DNA of 64,000 nt from JAWKNZ01 sp041391425. GTDB taxonomy: Bacteria > Bdellovibrionota_B > Oligoflexia > Oligoflexales > JAWKNZ01. Made by a program: the position numbers and the translations under genes. The DNA lies in the NCBI GenBank assembly GCA_041391425.1, contig JAWKNZ010000009.1, positions 1 to 64,000 on the forward strand. The letters are read 5' to 3'. Numbering within the stretch: position 1 is the first letter of the stretch; the number at the start of each line of letters is the position of its first letter. Below, in pieces: positions 1-9,077 of the stretch. The notes beneath the pieces were generated by a model. That model was not told where the DNA came from and made no database searches. It was given only the letters and a program-made list of their open reading frames with translations.

Positions 1-348
1 GAAGGCTATAGCGGTTTGCTCTAGTAACAGAGAAACCCCAACTCCAGCTACCAAAGATTGAGTACGGAATAATCCAAATTTACGATTTAATGCAACCATG
101 GTCGTGCGTTCAGTGACAGGGCCGTATGTTTTGCCATAATAGTAAATGCGGGCATAATAAAAATGATCGTAGCCACCATAGAAATTTAATGCTGGGCGAA
201 AGCGATCGTCACCTTCTTCAACCATTGAAATTCCACCGGCAAATGTCAGAGGAGTTGCTCTAGACGGAACGGTCGAAAAACACGATAATAGTATACATAA
301 ATAGAAAAAAGGTAGATGGAGGGTGTGTCTTTGGAAAAGAGTTTGCAA
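1..348 (-). CDS. outer-membrane beta-barrel protein, 5' part only
   Basis: Reverse-strand frame open from the left edge to a TTG at 346-348, giving 116 codons with no stop. It starts with a basic stretch and a hydrophobic segment (LPFFYLCILLSC) that looks like a signal peptide with a cut near PSRA. The mature part has alternating aromatic/polar residues typical of outer-membrane strands (for example FYYARIYYYGK). A GGGAG sits about ten bases before the TTG and there is no ATG in frame upstream of the signal segment. The gene therefore overlaps, head to head, the first codons of the HD-GYP gene. The C-terminus lies outside the window. The family is not recognised; the barrel assignment is inference. 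Confidence 0.5.
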   Translation of the reverse strand, partial: MQTLFQRHTLHLPFFYLCILLSCFSTVPSRATPLTFAGGISMVEEGDDRFRPALNFYGGYDHFYYARIYYYGKTYGPVTERTTMVALNRKFGLFRTQSLVAGVGVSLLLEQTAIAF

Positions 349-1308
349 AATTCAAGTGCTCCCAAATTAGAAGATCTAAAGCCGATATCTACGGATGAGA
401 TTGTCGATAATAGCATTACGGATTTTGATCTTTATGTAAAGCTTCAACAATCTGTCACTTTATATGCTCCTAGTCCTTACAGTTGGAACCAGGAGGAGCT
501 TGCTAGGTTGAAAGCAAGTGGCTATGACGCATTGTATTATTCTAACTCAGAACAAGAAAAAGTCGAAGCTTATCGTCTGGTGGCAAAACTGCCAAAAATT
601 GATACTCAATCTGAGCCTAGAAAACGGATTCTAAGTTTAACGGATGCTGGTTATGAACTAACCAGAATTCTGTATGATTACCCTCTAGATGCAACTACTC
701 TTTCGAAAGTGACTGAGGTAGGGCATGCCATGATTGACACCATTCAGGAAGATAGGACGTGTGTTGCTGCTCTTGGAAAGCTGGTTAATCATGACTATTA
801 TACCTATTATCACAGTGCGCGTGTTGCTGCTTATGCACTTGCTATTGCTGTCCAACAGGGGTTGTCACAACACCAGAGGTTGGAGGAGCTGGCTATTGGT
901 TGTTTACTGCATGATATAGGAAAAAGTAAAGTTGATCAAAAAATAATCACAAAAGCGCAGAGTCTGAATAGTGAAGAATGGAAGATAATGCGTAAGCATC
1001 CAGAGTACGGCGATGGTATAGTGAAGGAGGCGATTTTATCGTCGGTGCCGCGTGGCATAATTTTACACCATCACGAAAGGATGGACGGTAGTGGTTATCC
1101 ACACGGTCTCGCTAGTAGGGAGCTGCTTCCAGAAGTTAAAATTGCTGCGTTTGCTGATACTTTTGATGCTTTGACAACTAACCGCCCGTATCAAAACAGT
1201 AGGACTCGTTTTGAAGCCCTTGACTTGATTCGTTTTAAATTGTTGGATGGTTTAGATCGAGAAGCTTTTAAAGCGATGGTTGCGATACTAGAAAAAGGTA
1301 AAGTATAG
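331..1308 (+). CDS. HD-GYP domain protein, probable cyclic-di-GMP phosphodiesterase
   Basis: About 325 residues. The C-terminal half holds the HD-GYP signature: HDIGK near residue 194, then HHHERMDGSGYPHG near residue 245, the metal-binding and GYP-loop residues of enzymes that hydrolyse cyclic di-GMP. The N-terminal ~130 residues have no recognised domain and may be regulatory; no membrane segment is visible, so it is likely cytoplasmic. Start choice: the ATG at 316 has poor spacing to any ribosome site, while a GGAGG at 318-322 lies eight bases before the TTG at 331, so I prefer TTG. The next gene begins 10 bases after the stop, suggesting co-transcription. Family assignment is firm; substrate is inferred from the intact motif. 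Confidence 0.88.
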   Translation: MEKSLQNSSAPKLEDLKPISTDEIVDNSITDFDLYVKLQQSVTLYAPSPYSWNQEELARLKASGYDALYYSNSEQEKVEAYRLVAKLPKIDTQSEPRKRILSLTDAGYELTRILYDYPLDATTLSKVTEVGHAMIDTIQEDRTCVAALGKLVNHDYYTYYHSARVAAYALAIAVQQGLSQHQRLEELAIGCLLHDIGKSKVDQKIITKAQSLNSEEWKIMRKHPEYGDGIVKEAILSSVPRGIILHHHERMDGSGYPHGLASRELLPEVKIAAFADTFDALTTNRPYQNSRTRFEALDLIRFKLLDGLDREAFKAMVAILEKGKV

Positions 1309-1318
1309 AGTAAGATTA

Positions 1319-1621
1319 GTGGGATTATTAAATAAAACAAAGTTGCATAGCAAAAACCGACACTATTCATATATCTTTAAGCAGATAAAATGGTTTTTAC
1401 TGTCTTGGTGTTTTGCTTGCGTTTTCCCTTTTTTATTTCTCGAAGTGCTGGTTTATTCCCATAGTGTTTATGGACAAGAGCAATCTGACCATCCCCTTAG
1501 TATACCACAGGAAGAAAACCCGGACGATAAAAATGAAAATACTGAAGAAAGTTCAGAGAGAGATTCGGAAAGCATTTTAGAAGAAGTATCAGAAAATGAT
1601 GTGGCGAGCGAGGTGAGTTAA
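1319..1621 (+). CDS. signal peptide and acidic linker of a frameshifted barrel protein
   Basis: A 100-residue frame starting with GTG. It has a long signal sequence (basic start, hydrophobic FLLSWCFACVFPFLFLEVLV, cut after VYG) followed by a very acidic, low-complexity tail rich in E, S and D. It stops at 1619-1621. The +1 neighbouring frame continues the acidic character without interruption (GELSDEIELSQEEL) into the barrel at 1636-2226, which itself lacks a signal peptide. The two frames are therefore almost certainly one gene broken by a single-base change near 1605-1615. Whether this is a real mutation or a sequence error cannot be told here. Confidence 0.6.
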   Translation: MGLLNKTKLHSKNRHYSYIFKQIKWFLLSWCFACVFPFLFLEVLVYSHSVYGQEQSDHPLSIPQEENPDDKNENTEESSERDSESILEEVSENDVASEVS

Positions 1622-1635
1622 GCGATGAAATAGAG

Positions 1636-2226
1636 TTGAGTCAAGAAGAGTTGCGCCAGTCCTTTGGAGATGAAGAAAGGATGGGCTTGGCGCTCGGATT
1701 GGGAGCGACCCGGCCGTGGCTTTTTTCTTCATTATCTAGGTATTGGGTGAATCATGCCGAATACTTTTGGGAACTGACCGTTGGGCTCGGTAAGCATAGA
1801 ATTTCAGGACAGAAAGACCATCGTCACTTAGAGATGGTTGTCGATTCTCGGGCCATTGATGTTGGTTATTACCGTTTTTTTAGCCTCGACTTACCGATCA
1901 CTTATAATTTGGGGTTTGGGCTAGCTAGTTGGAAGGGGGAAGTGAATCCATCAGGGGTAACATTAGATGAACAAGATCCTGCTGGTGACGCGCTAAGATC
2001 AGGGTATGCAGCCTCTGGCATATATTTATTTTTAGGAATTGGTTTGAATTTTTTTTGGGAAAATGGATTTTATCTTCAATATACGGTAGTAGGACTTGGC
2101 AAAAGCAAAGTTTTTGAGCATTCTTTGACTCAAAAAACTTCAAGTGCGGAGCCTATTATCCTAAAAAATCTTGAAACTGGGCAGTCTTACGGATTTACCA
2201 ACGTTAAATTAGGTTGGATGTTTTAG
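1636..2226 (+). CDS. outer-membrane beta-barrel protein (3' part of frameshifted gene)
   Basis: A 196-residue frame whose only available start is TTG. It shows outer-membrane strand patterns: MGLALGLGATRPW, YRFFSLDLPITYNLGFGLASW, GIYLFLGIGLNFFWENGFYLQY, and it ends in an aromatic residue (LGWMF), the usual C-terminal signal for insertion by the Bam machinery. It has no signal peptide of its own; the signal peptide lies in the preceding frame (1319-1621). Function is unknown; small eight-strand barrels of this size are often structural or adhesive. A short GC stem with a T-rich tail just after the stop (2224-2244) may end transcription. Confidence 0.6.
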   Translation: MSQEELRQSFGDEERMGLALGLGATRPWLFSSLSRYWVNHAEYFWELTVGLGKHRISGQKDHRHLEMVVDSRAIDVGYYRFFSLDLPITYNLGFGLASWKGEVNPSGVTLDEQDPAGDALRSGYAASGIYLFLGIGLNFFWENGFYLQYTVVGLGKSKVFEHSLTQKTSSAEPIILKNLETGQSYGFTNVKLGWMF

Positions 2227-2430
2227 GCCATAAAGCCTTTTGTCTCTCCTTTTTCCATCTTAATTGAGTAATTGAGAAGCATCTTTTTCTTAAGAGGTGT
2301 GGGCATTGTCGCTAAAAATTTTAGTGTAATCTATACCACCAGCCTGTTGAATCTTCATACAAAACTTGATAGAAATAGCCGTTAGAAGAAATCTTTCAAT
2401 ATAGCTCTAGGCTAAAGGAATAGGACGCAT

Positions 2431-4113
2431 ATGACCGTTGACGATAAGAAAATCATTTACTCAATGTCCAAAGTTGGTAAGGCATATGGGCAAAAAAAGA
2501 CATTGAGGGATATCTCCCTTTCCTATTTTTATGGTGCAAAAATAGGGGTGTTAGGCCTTAATGGCTCTGGTAAAAGTACTTTGCTTAAGATCATGGCGGG
2601 TGTTGATAAAGATTACTTAGGGGAAGCGCATTTAAGCGATGGTTATTCGGTTGGGTATTTGCCGCAAGAGCCTGAGCTTGACGAAAGTAAAACGGTCAAG
2701 GAAATCGTGCAGGAAGCGGCGAGTGAAGTTACGGCGCTATTGCGAGAGTTTGATGAAATTAATCTAAAATTTGCTGAGGAAATGACTTCTGAGGAAATGG
2801 AAGCGCTTATAGAGCGCCAAGCGAAAGTACAGGATCGTTTAGATAAGCTAGATGCTTGGACGCTTGATGATAGATTAAATTATGCCATGGAAGCGCTTCG
2901 TTGTCCCCCCGGAGATCAAAGTGTGAAGGGGCTTTCTGGTGGTGAACGGCGTCGAGTCGCACTTTGCCGCTTGCTTATAAATGAGCCTGATATTTTGCTT
3001 TTAGATGAGCCTACGAACCATCTTGATGCTGAATCGGTACAGTGGTTAGAAGCACATTTACAGCAATATAAAGGTACCGTCATTGCGGTGACTCATGATC
3101 GTTACTTTTTAGATAATGTTGCGGGGTGGATTTTAGAGTTGGATCGTGGCCACGGGATTCCTTTCAGAGGAAATTATTCTAGCTGGCTTGAACAGAAGCA
3201 AAAGCGTTTGGAAAACGAAGCAAAGGCAGAAGACAAAAAAGCACGATTTTTAAAGCGTGAGTTGGAATGGGTGCGCATGTCCCCAAAAGCCCGGCAGGCT
3301 AAAAGCAAAGCCCGCTTGAAGGCATTTCAAGTATTGCAGGATCAGCAGCAGGCGGAAATTGCCAAGGATTTGCGAATTTATATTCCACCAGGGCCACGTT
3401 TAGGTGACAAAGTTATCGAATCCTTAGGTGTGCGTAAATCTTATGGTGACAAGCTATTGTTTAGCGATTTGGAATTTGAGCTGCCGCCGGGAGGAATTGT
3501 CGGAGTGATTGGCCCCAATGGTGCTGGTAAAACGACACTATTTAAAATGATTACTGGGCAGGAAAAGCCTGACGAAGGAGAGTTTCGTGTCGGTGCAACT
3601 GCGCAGATTGGTTATATGGAACAATCACGCCTTAGCTTAGATGGCGAAAAAAGTATTTGGGAGATGGTTTCCGGAGGGTTGGATATTGTGAAACAGGGAG
3701 AAGTTGAAATAAACTCTCGTACTTATGTATCCCAGTTCAATTTTACCGGTCAAGATCAGCAAAAGAAGATTGGTGATCTGTCTGGAGGTGAGAGAAATCG
3801 AGTGCAATTGGCCCTTCTTTTAAAAGAGGGTGCTAATGTGATCCTTCTGGATGAGCCTAGTAATGACTTGGATGTTAATACTTTAAGGGCTTTAGAGGAT
3901 GGCTTGCTTAATTTTGCTGGCTGTGCGGTTGTGATTAGCCATGACCGTTGGTTCTTAGACCGTATTGCTACTCATATATTGGCTTTTGAGGGTGATAGCA
4001 AGGTTTATTGGTATGAAGGAAATTACTCAGAGTACGAAGAAGATCGTCGTAGAAGGCTAGGGGTCGAGGCTTCTACGCCAAAGAGAATTCGTTATTCTGG
4101 GCTAACTCGTTAA
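2431..4113 (+). CDS. ettA: energy-dependent translational throttle protein EttA (ABC-F ATPase)
   Basis: 560 residues, the usual EttA length. Two ABC ATPase domains: Walker A GLNGSGKST near residue 43, signature LSGGERRRV near 168, Walker B LLLDEPTNHLDAES near 188; second Walker A GPNGAGKTT near 361, signature LSGGERNRV near 450 and DEPSNDLD near 474. Between them lies a charged linker (about 245-310) matching the P-site tRNA-interaction motif. Stretches such as ITHDRYFLDNVAGW-type and SHDRWFLDRIATHIL are characteristic of EttA rather than of Uup or YheS. EttA binds the ribosomal E site and gates the first elongation steps according to ADP/ATP ratio. The second Walker B has Ser in place of the usual Thr (DEPSND), a mild variation. 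It stands alone, with ~200 bases of leader upstream. Confidence 0.97.
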   Translation: MTVDDKKIIYSMSKVGKAYGQKKTLRDISLSYFYGAKIGVLGLNGSGKSTLLKIMAGVDKDYLGEAHLSDGYSVGYLPQEPELDESKTVKEIVQEAASEVTALLREFDEINLKFAEEMTSEEMEALIERQAKVQDRLDKLDAWTLDDRLNYAMEALRCPPGDQSVKGLSGGERRRVALCRLLINEPDILLLDEPTNHLDAESVQWLEAHLQQYKGTVIAVTHDRYFLDNVAGWILELDRGHGIPFRGNYSSWLEQKQKRLENEAKAEDKKARFLKRELEWVRMSPKARQAKSKARLKAFQVLQDQQQAEIAKDLRIYIPPGPRLGDKVIESLGVRKSYGDKLLFSDLEFELPPGGIVGVIGPNGAGKTTLFKMITGQEKPDEGEFRVGATAQIGYMEQSRLSLDGEKSIWEMVSGGLDIVKQGEVEINSRTYVSQFNFTGQDQQKKIGDLSGGERNRVQLALLLKEGANVILLDEPSNDLDVNTLRALEDGLLNFAGCAVVISHDRWFLDRIATHILAFEGDSKVYWYEGNYSEYEEDRRRRLGVEASTPKRIRYSGLTR

Positions 4114-4297
4114 TCGCGTTAACATAAAAAGCCATTGTATTTTAGGTAGGTTTAGGGTTATAGCATAGATTTAAGTTGGTAGAGTGAGGAAGCATGTCTA
4201 TTTGGCGTGGTTTTGTAGTATTCTGGTTTAGAACGTGTTTTATTTTATTCCTTGTTTGTCAACCAATGATTTTTGGAAGATTGAATTGGATATAGAA

Positions 4298-4798
4298 ATG
4301 GGGCGGCCATCAAATATTAGCTCGCTTGCCCACTATAGAGCGAAAATCTTAATCGATGAAGGTTTAGATGAGGTCTATGCGGGCAACTATGAGGCTGCTT
4401 TGCATTGCTTTCAACGTAGTGTGGAATCAGACCGTACGGCTGAAGCCCACACTTATTGTGGATGGATGCTGAATAGTTTGGGCAAAGGCGAGGTCGCATT
4501 AGAGCATTGGCACAAAGCAATTGCTATCGATCCGGATTACGGCAATCCTTATAATGATATTGGTAGCTTTCTTCTTAAACAAGGCAAACTCAATGAGTCG
4601 ATCCGCTGGTTTTACCGCGCTCTAGACGCAGAAAACTATAGCACGCGTCAGATTCCACATGTTAATTTAGGTAAAGCATATTTAGCTAAAAAACTTTTTC
4701 GAAAAGCACTTTATCACTTTCATCAAGCATTAGAATTGGACCCTAACAATCGCCAGTTGGAGTTTATGATTCTGGATTTGGAAGATAGGCTTTCCTAG
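4298..4798 (+). CDS. TPR repeat protein
   Basis: About 166 residues from the ATG at 4298; a GTG at 4235 would add 21 residues with no clear ribosome site. Four tetratricopeptide repeats can be read: around VYAGNYEAALHCFQRSVESD, AHTYCGWMLNSLGKGEVALE, NPYNDIGSFLLKQGKLNESI and NLGKAYLAKKLFRKALYHF, each with the W/L-G-Y-A-P pattern. No signal peptide or membrane segment, so a cytoplasmic scaffold is likely. Nothing in the surroundings (ettA upstream, deacetylase convergent downstream) points to a partner. Small free-standing TPR proteins of this kind are common in delta-type proteobacteria and mostly uncharacterised. Confidence 0.8.
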   Translation: MGRPSNISSLAHYRAKILIDEGLDEVYAGNYEAALHCFQRSVESDRTAEAHTYCGWMLNSLGKGEVALEHWHKAIAIDPDYGNPYNDIGSFLLKQGKLNESIRWFYRALDAENYSTRQIPHVNLGKAYLAKKLFRKALYHFHQALELDPNNRQLEFMILDLEDRLS

Positions 4799-4875
4799 AA
4801 ATTGTCTTTTCTTGTCGAAGCGATGCAGCATATATCTGCATCACTTCTTCAGATGAGTAAAGAGTAAGAGTTTTC

Positions 4876-7134
4876 TTAGAAGGTATAGGGCTTCACCGCT
4901 GAGTATTTAGGGTCTGCACTTATATATACACAACCTTGATCTTGAATGACGGGAGATATCTTATACCAGCCATTTGCCGTTATTTCTTCAACCTTAACAG
5001 TTTGGTTTTGAATTAGCTTGCCGCATGGCTTGTTATTTGTATTATTATCAGAGCGGAGGTTGAGTTTAGACGCTATGATAACTCTGAAATGCTGGAAATC
5101 GTCAGTTGAAGTCTCTTTGCATGAATAAAAAGTGAATTCCTCGCGTGGGTGGCCACTTGGATCCAGTGGATTATCAACCTCGACGATGATTTCAGTTTGA
5201 CCTGCAACTTTAGGATTATATTTACGGGTGATTTTATCAAAGTCTCTTAATACATAGTCTCTAGCTGCATTAACGCTTTCGGAATTGTTGTCTTCTGGTT
5301 GAAAGCAAATAGTTCCTGGCTCGCCTGCAAATAGGTCCATGATTGCGTATGCTAGGCTACCATCAGGATTTGCAGGAAGCATGGTTCCGCCTACTGTCCA
5401 AACAAACCGATCAGCAGGTGCTGGGGTCGTGTCGTTTTCACCATTAGCAGGTGGAAGGTTTTGAGGCTCATCTGTGTTGCCAATGGCTTCGCGTAAATTT
5501 ACTACATTGATACCGGATTTCTTAAAGTCTTTCATTAGTATCGTTGCTGCAGAAACTGTTTTTTGGTGGATATCATGCATTAAAATAATCCCTTTTTTCT
5601 GCACTTGCATTTGCTTTTTTATGCGAGCGACGATGCTCTTTGGGTCGGGGTCTTTCCAATCAAGGCTATCGACATTCCAGAAAAAATGTTGCATTCCAAG
5701 GCCGGTGATAGTGTCTTTTACTCGTTGGCTTTTGGTTCCAGCTCCGTATGGTAAACGGAAAAAATCTACTTGCCGTTCGTAAACGCTTTCTAGTACTTTT
5801 TTTGCTTCTACGATTTCTTTGTTTAGGTCTGCGCTGGCTTTACTTAAATCAGCATGGGTATAAGAGTGGCTAGCGAGTTCCATGCCTTTGGCTTTTGCTA
5901 ATCGGACAGATTCTTTGTTTGCTCCTGCATTTTTTGCTAACCAAAAGAAAGTTGCATGAAAATTGTGATCTTCTAATTGCTTTAGGATTTCTTTAGTTGT
6001 TTTATCTCTTGGTCCGTCGTCAAAAGTTAATGCCCAATCCCCGGCATTAAAACTTCTTCCAGTGTGATTGGCCCATGCAACTTTATTAGCTTGTTGTTGC
6101 TGCTCAAACATTTCCAAGTCTTTGGGGTTAATATTATCTTCTTCCTTATTTACAGTGGCTTCAAACTCAGCTTTTATGGATAAATATTCGGAACGCTGCT
6201 TTTCTTCAGCTGCTTTACTTAAGTAAAGTTGGCAGTTATCCTTACTATCTGTGTCACACACGGTATTTGCACCAGCGAGTATATACAAAGTATTTAAAGC
6301 TCTATTTCTTACGGTGAGAAATTCTTCAAAGGCCCATTTTTTCATTGCAGCATCAACATCATCTATATTTGTCTGCTCTATGATTTTATACATTTCAGCA
6401 TCTAAGGTGTGAATTATTAGTTGAGCTAGCTGCGCTGCTTGCCCAGTAGTAAATTTTATTGGTTTAGGAAGAATATGATTTGTGACAGTGGCTACGCTAT
6501 TTGCAATATCGAAGAGGCGGATATAAAAATAAGCTAATTTATGTTTGATAGTTTCTAACTTGGAACGGTAATATAGGGCTTCGGCGTAATTTTTATTGTA
6601 GATTGGAGACTTGCATTCTCCATTGTTTTGGCATGCTCTTACAGCTTCCTCTAGTTGTTCATCAAATTTATACATTTTTTTAAAGGCTAGTTTTTGGGTT
6701 TTGATAAACGGCTCCAAGAAATCCTTATTAAAAGGAGCTAATATGATACGACTCGTAAAATTTGGTATGGATTTTGTTAGCGATGTTATTCGGTTGATTA
6801 GATTTTTTCCTAATGAAATAGGCGTTTTGATAATTTTTCCTAATATGCTTTTATCGGTACCTGCGTGGTAAAAGCCTATTTTCTCTTTCTTTAAAGTACC
6901 TAATGCCTTGCCTGGGATAGTTGTGATGGTTTCTAAAATACCATTAAAATATCTAACTATGATAGCATTCACCTCTGCTTCTTCGCTTTGTCCTTTAGCA
7001 ACTTGTATTGATGATTGTCTATCTTCAGACTTTATCCGCGAAGCTGTTTTCATCTTATTGGCAGTCTTGCAGCTTGGGCCAATTGCAAAGGTGGCTATGA
7101 GTATCGGGATAGTCAGCTGTTTAACTCGTTTCAT
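4876..7134 (-). CDS. secreted polysaccharide deacetylase (NodB) with C-terminal SH3-like domain
   Basis: 752 residues, starting at an ATG preceded by AGAGGAAAG. The N-terminus is a signal sequence with a possible lipid-attachment Cys (FAIGPSC), though the box is weak. The NodB homology domain runs about residues 365-545: LTFDDGPRD (catalytic Asp and metal Asp) near 370, HSYTH (metal-binding His pair) near 424, FFRLPYGAG near 470, and the LMHDIH His near 525. These are the residues of carbohydrate esterase family 4, which removes acetyl groups from peptidoglycan, chitin or similar glycans. About residues 685-750 form a bacterial SH3-like domain (LNLRSDNN, NGWYKIS), often a wall-binding module. 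The long N-terminal region (30-350) is unrecognised. It is the last of three closely spaced minus-strand genes for exported proteins. Confidence 0.87.
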   Translation of the reverse strand: MKRVKQLTIPILIATFAIGPSCKTANKMKTASRIKSEDRQSSIQVAKGQSEEAEVNAIIVRYFNGILETITTIPGKALGTLKKEKIGFYHAGTDKSILGKIIKTPISLGKNLINRITSLTKSIPNFTSRIILAPFNKDFLEPFIKTQKLAFKKMYKFDEQLEEAVRACQNNGECKSPIYNKNYAEALYYRSKLETIKHKLAYFYIRLFDIANSVATVTNHILPKPIKFTTGQAAQLAQLIIHTLDAEMYKIIEQTNIDDVDAAMKKWAFEEFLTVRNRALNTLYILAGANTVCDTDSKDNCQLYLSKAAEEKQRSEYLSIKAEFEATVNKEEDNINPKDLEMFEQQQQANKVAWANHTGRSFNAGDWALTFDDGPRDKTTKEILKQLEDHNFHATFFWLAKNAGANKESVRLAKAKGMELASHSYTHADLSKASADLNKEIVEAKKVLESVYERQVDFFRLPYGAGTKSQRVKDTITGLGMQHFFWNVDSLDWKDPDPKSIVARIKKQMQVQKKGIILMHDIHQKTVSAATILMKDFKKSGINVVNLREAIGNTDEPQNLPPANGENDTTPAPADRFVWTVGGTMLPANPDGSLAYAIMDLFAGEPGTICFQPEDNNSESVNAARDYVLRDFDKITRKYNPKVAGQTEIIVEVDNPLDPSGHPREEFTFYSCKETSTDDFQHFRVIIASKLNLRSDNNTNNKPCGKLIQNQTVKVEEITANGWYKISPVIQDQGCVYISADPKYSAVKPYTF

Positions 7135-7164
7135 TTTCTTTCCTCTGTATGGTTAGTTATTAAG

Positions 7165-7854
7165 TTAATCTTGCTCCAAAACTTCTTTTCTTATCCAATG
7201 AAAATGGTATGCAATAAACTCTGTTAAATTTTCGTAGCTATCTTTAGGCATGGCATTTATATAGAATTGTTCCCAGATCTTTATATAATTCTGGATAATT
7301 TGTTGGCGGATATGTAATGGCTCAGATTTAAGAGCTTGTAAAAATGGGAATGTTAGGTAACACGACTCGGCAGTTTTTAAGCATGTATCCGCGTTAATTA
7401 GATTTTGATATATGTAGCGGATTATATTTTCGCTATTTGCCATCGCTTGCTGTGATTTTATAGCATCTTCATTGCCTTGATAGTGGACTTCTGAATCTAT
7501 ATTTTGGGAAGTTGAATTTTCTTGTATTAGTTCTAAATATAATTTTTTATATAGGCAAAAAAAGGGTCGTTTCAAAATTATGGGTTGGATATTTTGCATC
7601 GACGTGTCTTTTTGGGAAAGGGTGATTTTATTTTCTAGTAATTCATTCTCTAAAAGCTGAGTTGCTATTTTTTTATCTATCCCGATAATTTCATCAATAC
7701 TAAAGTTTGAACAACTTGTTAGGATATTTTGTTTATTTCTGTCTTCAGAGTTATTGTGAATCGTAGCCTTAGTGGGCGAATTAGTAGTATTATCAATGTG
7801 ACTTGTCGTTATGCATGATATTATGCTAGCAAAAAAAAGCCAAAGTAGCTTCAT
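7165..7854 (-). CDS. hypothetical lipoprotein
   Basis: 229 residues. The start is a short signal peptide ending in a good lipobox (SIISC: I at -3, I at -2, S at -1), so a lipid-anchored envelope protein is likely. The mature part is polar, mostly helical in character, with scattered Cys (for example ADTCLKTAESCYL). No known domain recognised. It lies 30 bases upstream of the deacetylase gene and 29 bases downstream of the protease gene, all on the minus strand, so the three are probably one operon delivering envelope-acting proteins. Base composition is even more AT-rich than the neighbours. Confidence 0.65.
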   Translation of the reverse strand: MKLLWLFFASIISCITTSHIDNTTNSPTKATIHNNSEDRNKQNILTSCSNFSIDEIIGIDKKIATQLLENELLENKITLSQKDTSMQNIQPIILKRPFFCLYKKLYLELIQENSTSQNIDSEVHYQGNEDAIKSQQAMANSENIIRYIYQNLINADTCLKTAESCYLTFPFLQALKSEPLHIRQQIIQNYIKIWEQFYINAMPKDSYENLTEFIAYHFHWIRKEVLEQD

Positions 7855-7883
7855 AAGTTTATATTCATCCGACTATAGCTCAC

Positions 7884-8693
7884 TTACAATAAATTGATTT
7901 TTCTAATAATCATATTCAACCATATTTGATCTAATTTTACAAACCTTCCACCTTCAGAACAATGCTGCTTTGAACTTACCGGTTTTCCATAAAAATCAGA
8001 TAAAATAGCAATTATATTAATGTCATTTTTTTTTATCCATAGAGGTGTGCCTGAATCTCCCGGGCAAAATCCAGAAAATAAATGTACGGTGTTATCGGCT
8101 GGCAATAAATCAATAAAATACTTAGACTGCGCAGTATTTTGAAGAATTTTTACTTTTTGTTGGGTAAAAGTGATGGTGTCCATTGATATACCTGGGTTTA
8201 GTTTTTTACTGGTAAAATTCATTCGCGGGCATTGTGGTTTTAATTGTTCTTTTTGATTTTTACTATTTGCTTGCAACAGTATTATTGCCAAGTCGTAGGC
8301 TCTGCCGTAGTAGTCCGTTTGTTTTTTATATTGAGGATGGATAAAAACTTTGAGAGGAGTAAAAGCTCCAAACTGACCTGTTTTGTTGGTTTTATGTGTA
8401 TATGAATCTGAACTGTCTATATTTTTTTTGTTGGTTATAGTAATGGTTTTTGTTCGTATACCCCAAGGATCAATACAATGGGCTGCAGTTAGTATCGTAT
8501 TTTTGCCCACTAGTGTCCCCATGCAAGATAAATCGCCATAGCTATATGAAATAACCTCGATGCTATTACACTGGTTGCTTTTAAAATCACTATTGGGGCT
8601 TTCGACTTGAGCTGTTGTGCAACAATTGATGAACAAATAGATTGTCACATAATATTTCCTTGATATTGAATTTATATTTTGCATTGCTACCAT
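7884..8693 (-). CDS. trypsin-like (S1 family) serine protease, exported
   Basis: About 269 residues from an ATG at 8693; a GTG at 8732 would extend it by 13. Catalytic triad visible: His in ILTAAHC, Asp in YDLAIILLQ, Ser in CPGDSGTPLW. The segment before the protease domain begins has a hydrophobic stretch YYVTIYLFINCC that should act as signal sequence or anchor. The Cys pair typical of the His loop (SCMG...AAHC) is present, so the fold may carry disulfides, fitting export. It heads a three-gene minus-strand operon with a lipoprotein and a polysaccharide deacetylase. Substrate unknown; the start is uncertain because no strong ribosome site precedes either candidate. Confidence 0.82.
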   Translation of the reverse strand: MVAMQNINSISRKYYVTIYLFINCCTTAQVESPNSDFKSNQCNSIEVISYSYGDLSCMGTLVGKNTILTAAHCIDPWGIRTKTITITNKKNIDSSDSYTHKTNKTGQFGAFTPLKVFIHPQYKKQTDYYGRAYDLAIILLQANSKNQKEQLKPQCPRMNFTSKKLNPGISMDTITFTQQKVKILQNTAQSKYFIDLLPADNTVHLFSGFCPGDSGTPLWIKKNDINIIAILSDFYGKPVSSKQHCSEGGRFVKLDQIWLNMIIRKINLL

Positions 8694-8732
8694 TGCTATT
8701 GAAGTCCTTTTTCTTGTTATATTATCAAGCAC

Positions 8733-9077
8733 GAATTTTTTCGTACTGGGTTATGCCAAACAATTTTTGTTTCTATGTTAAATGTTACCATCTTTTCGCA
8801 TTCTTCTAGTCAGGGCTGATCTAATAGTTTTATTTTTGACAGCAATTTGTATATCGCATTTCCTTTTTTGTAACTATTCAGCGTATCTTTTCTCTTCAAT
8901 ATGTCGCTTGACACATCGTCATCCATATGAGGATGACGGGCAGTCAAGGCTTTGAATCGATCAGATAAAAAATACGCTGAATAGTTACCTTTTTTTGGTA
9001 TTTTTAAGTTATCATATGATTTTATGCAGATGAGCTTTGAGATGCAAGATGTGCTTATTTTTGCGAAGGGGGATATA
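8733..9077. other. divergent intergenic region
   Basis: A gap of about 345 bases between the minus-strand protease operon and the plus-strand 3D-domain gene. It holds the 119-bp MITE copy at 8870-8988, which fills the middle of the shared promoter region. I see no gene here; short reading frames over the element are by-products of its inverted ends. Confidence 0.6.
8870..8988. mobile_element. MITE family 1, copy A (119 bp)
   Basis: Perfect 17-bp terminal inverted repeats (GTAACTATTCAGCGTAT at the left, its complement at the right) enclose a second hairpin centred on CATATG with arms cgtcatcc/ggatgacg. Flanks are near-identical 8-mers (CCTTTTTT left, CTTTTTTT right), as expected for an 8-bp target duplication. 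Too short to encode a transposase. Sequence is almost identical to copy B at 24506 and to the ends of copy C at 62449. The GTAA ends and 8-bp duplication are those of IS66-type elements, so mobilisation by such a transposase is inferred. Confidence 0.85.
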
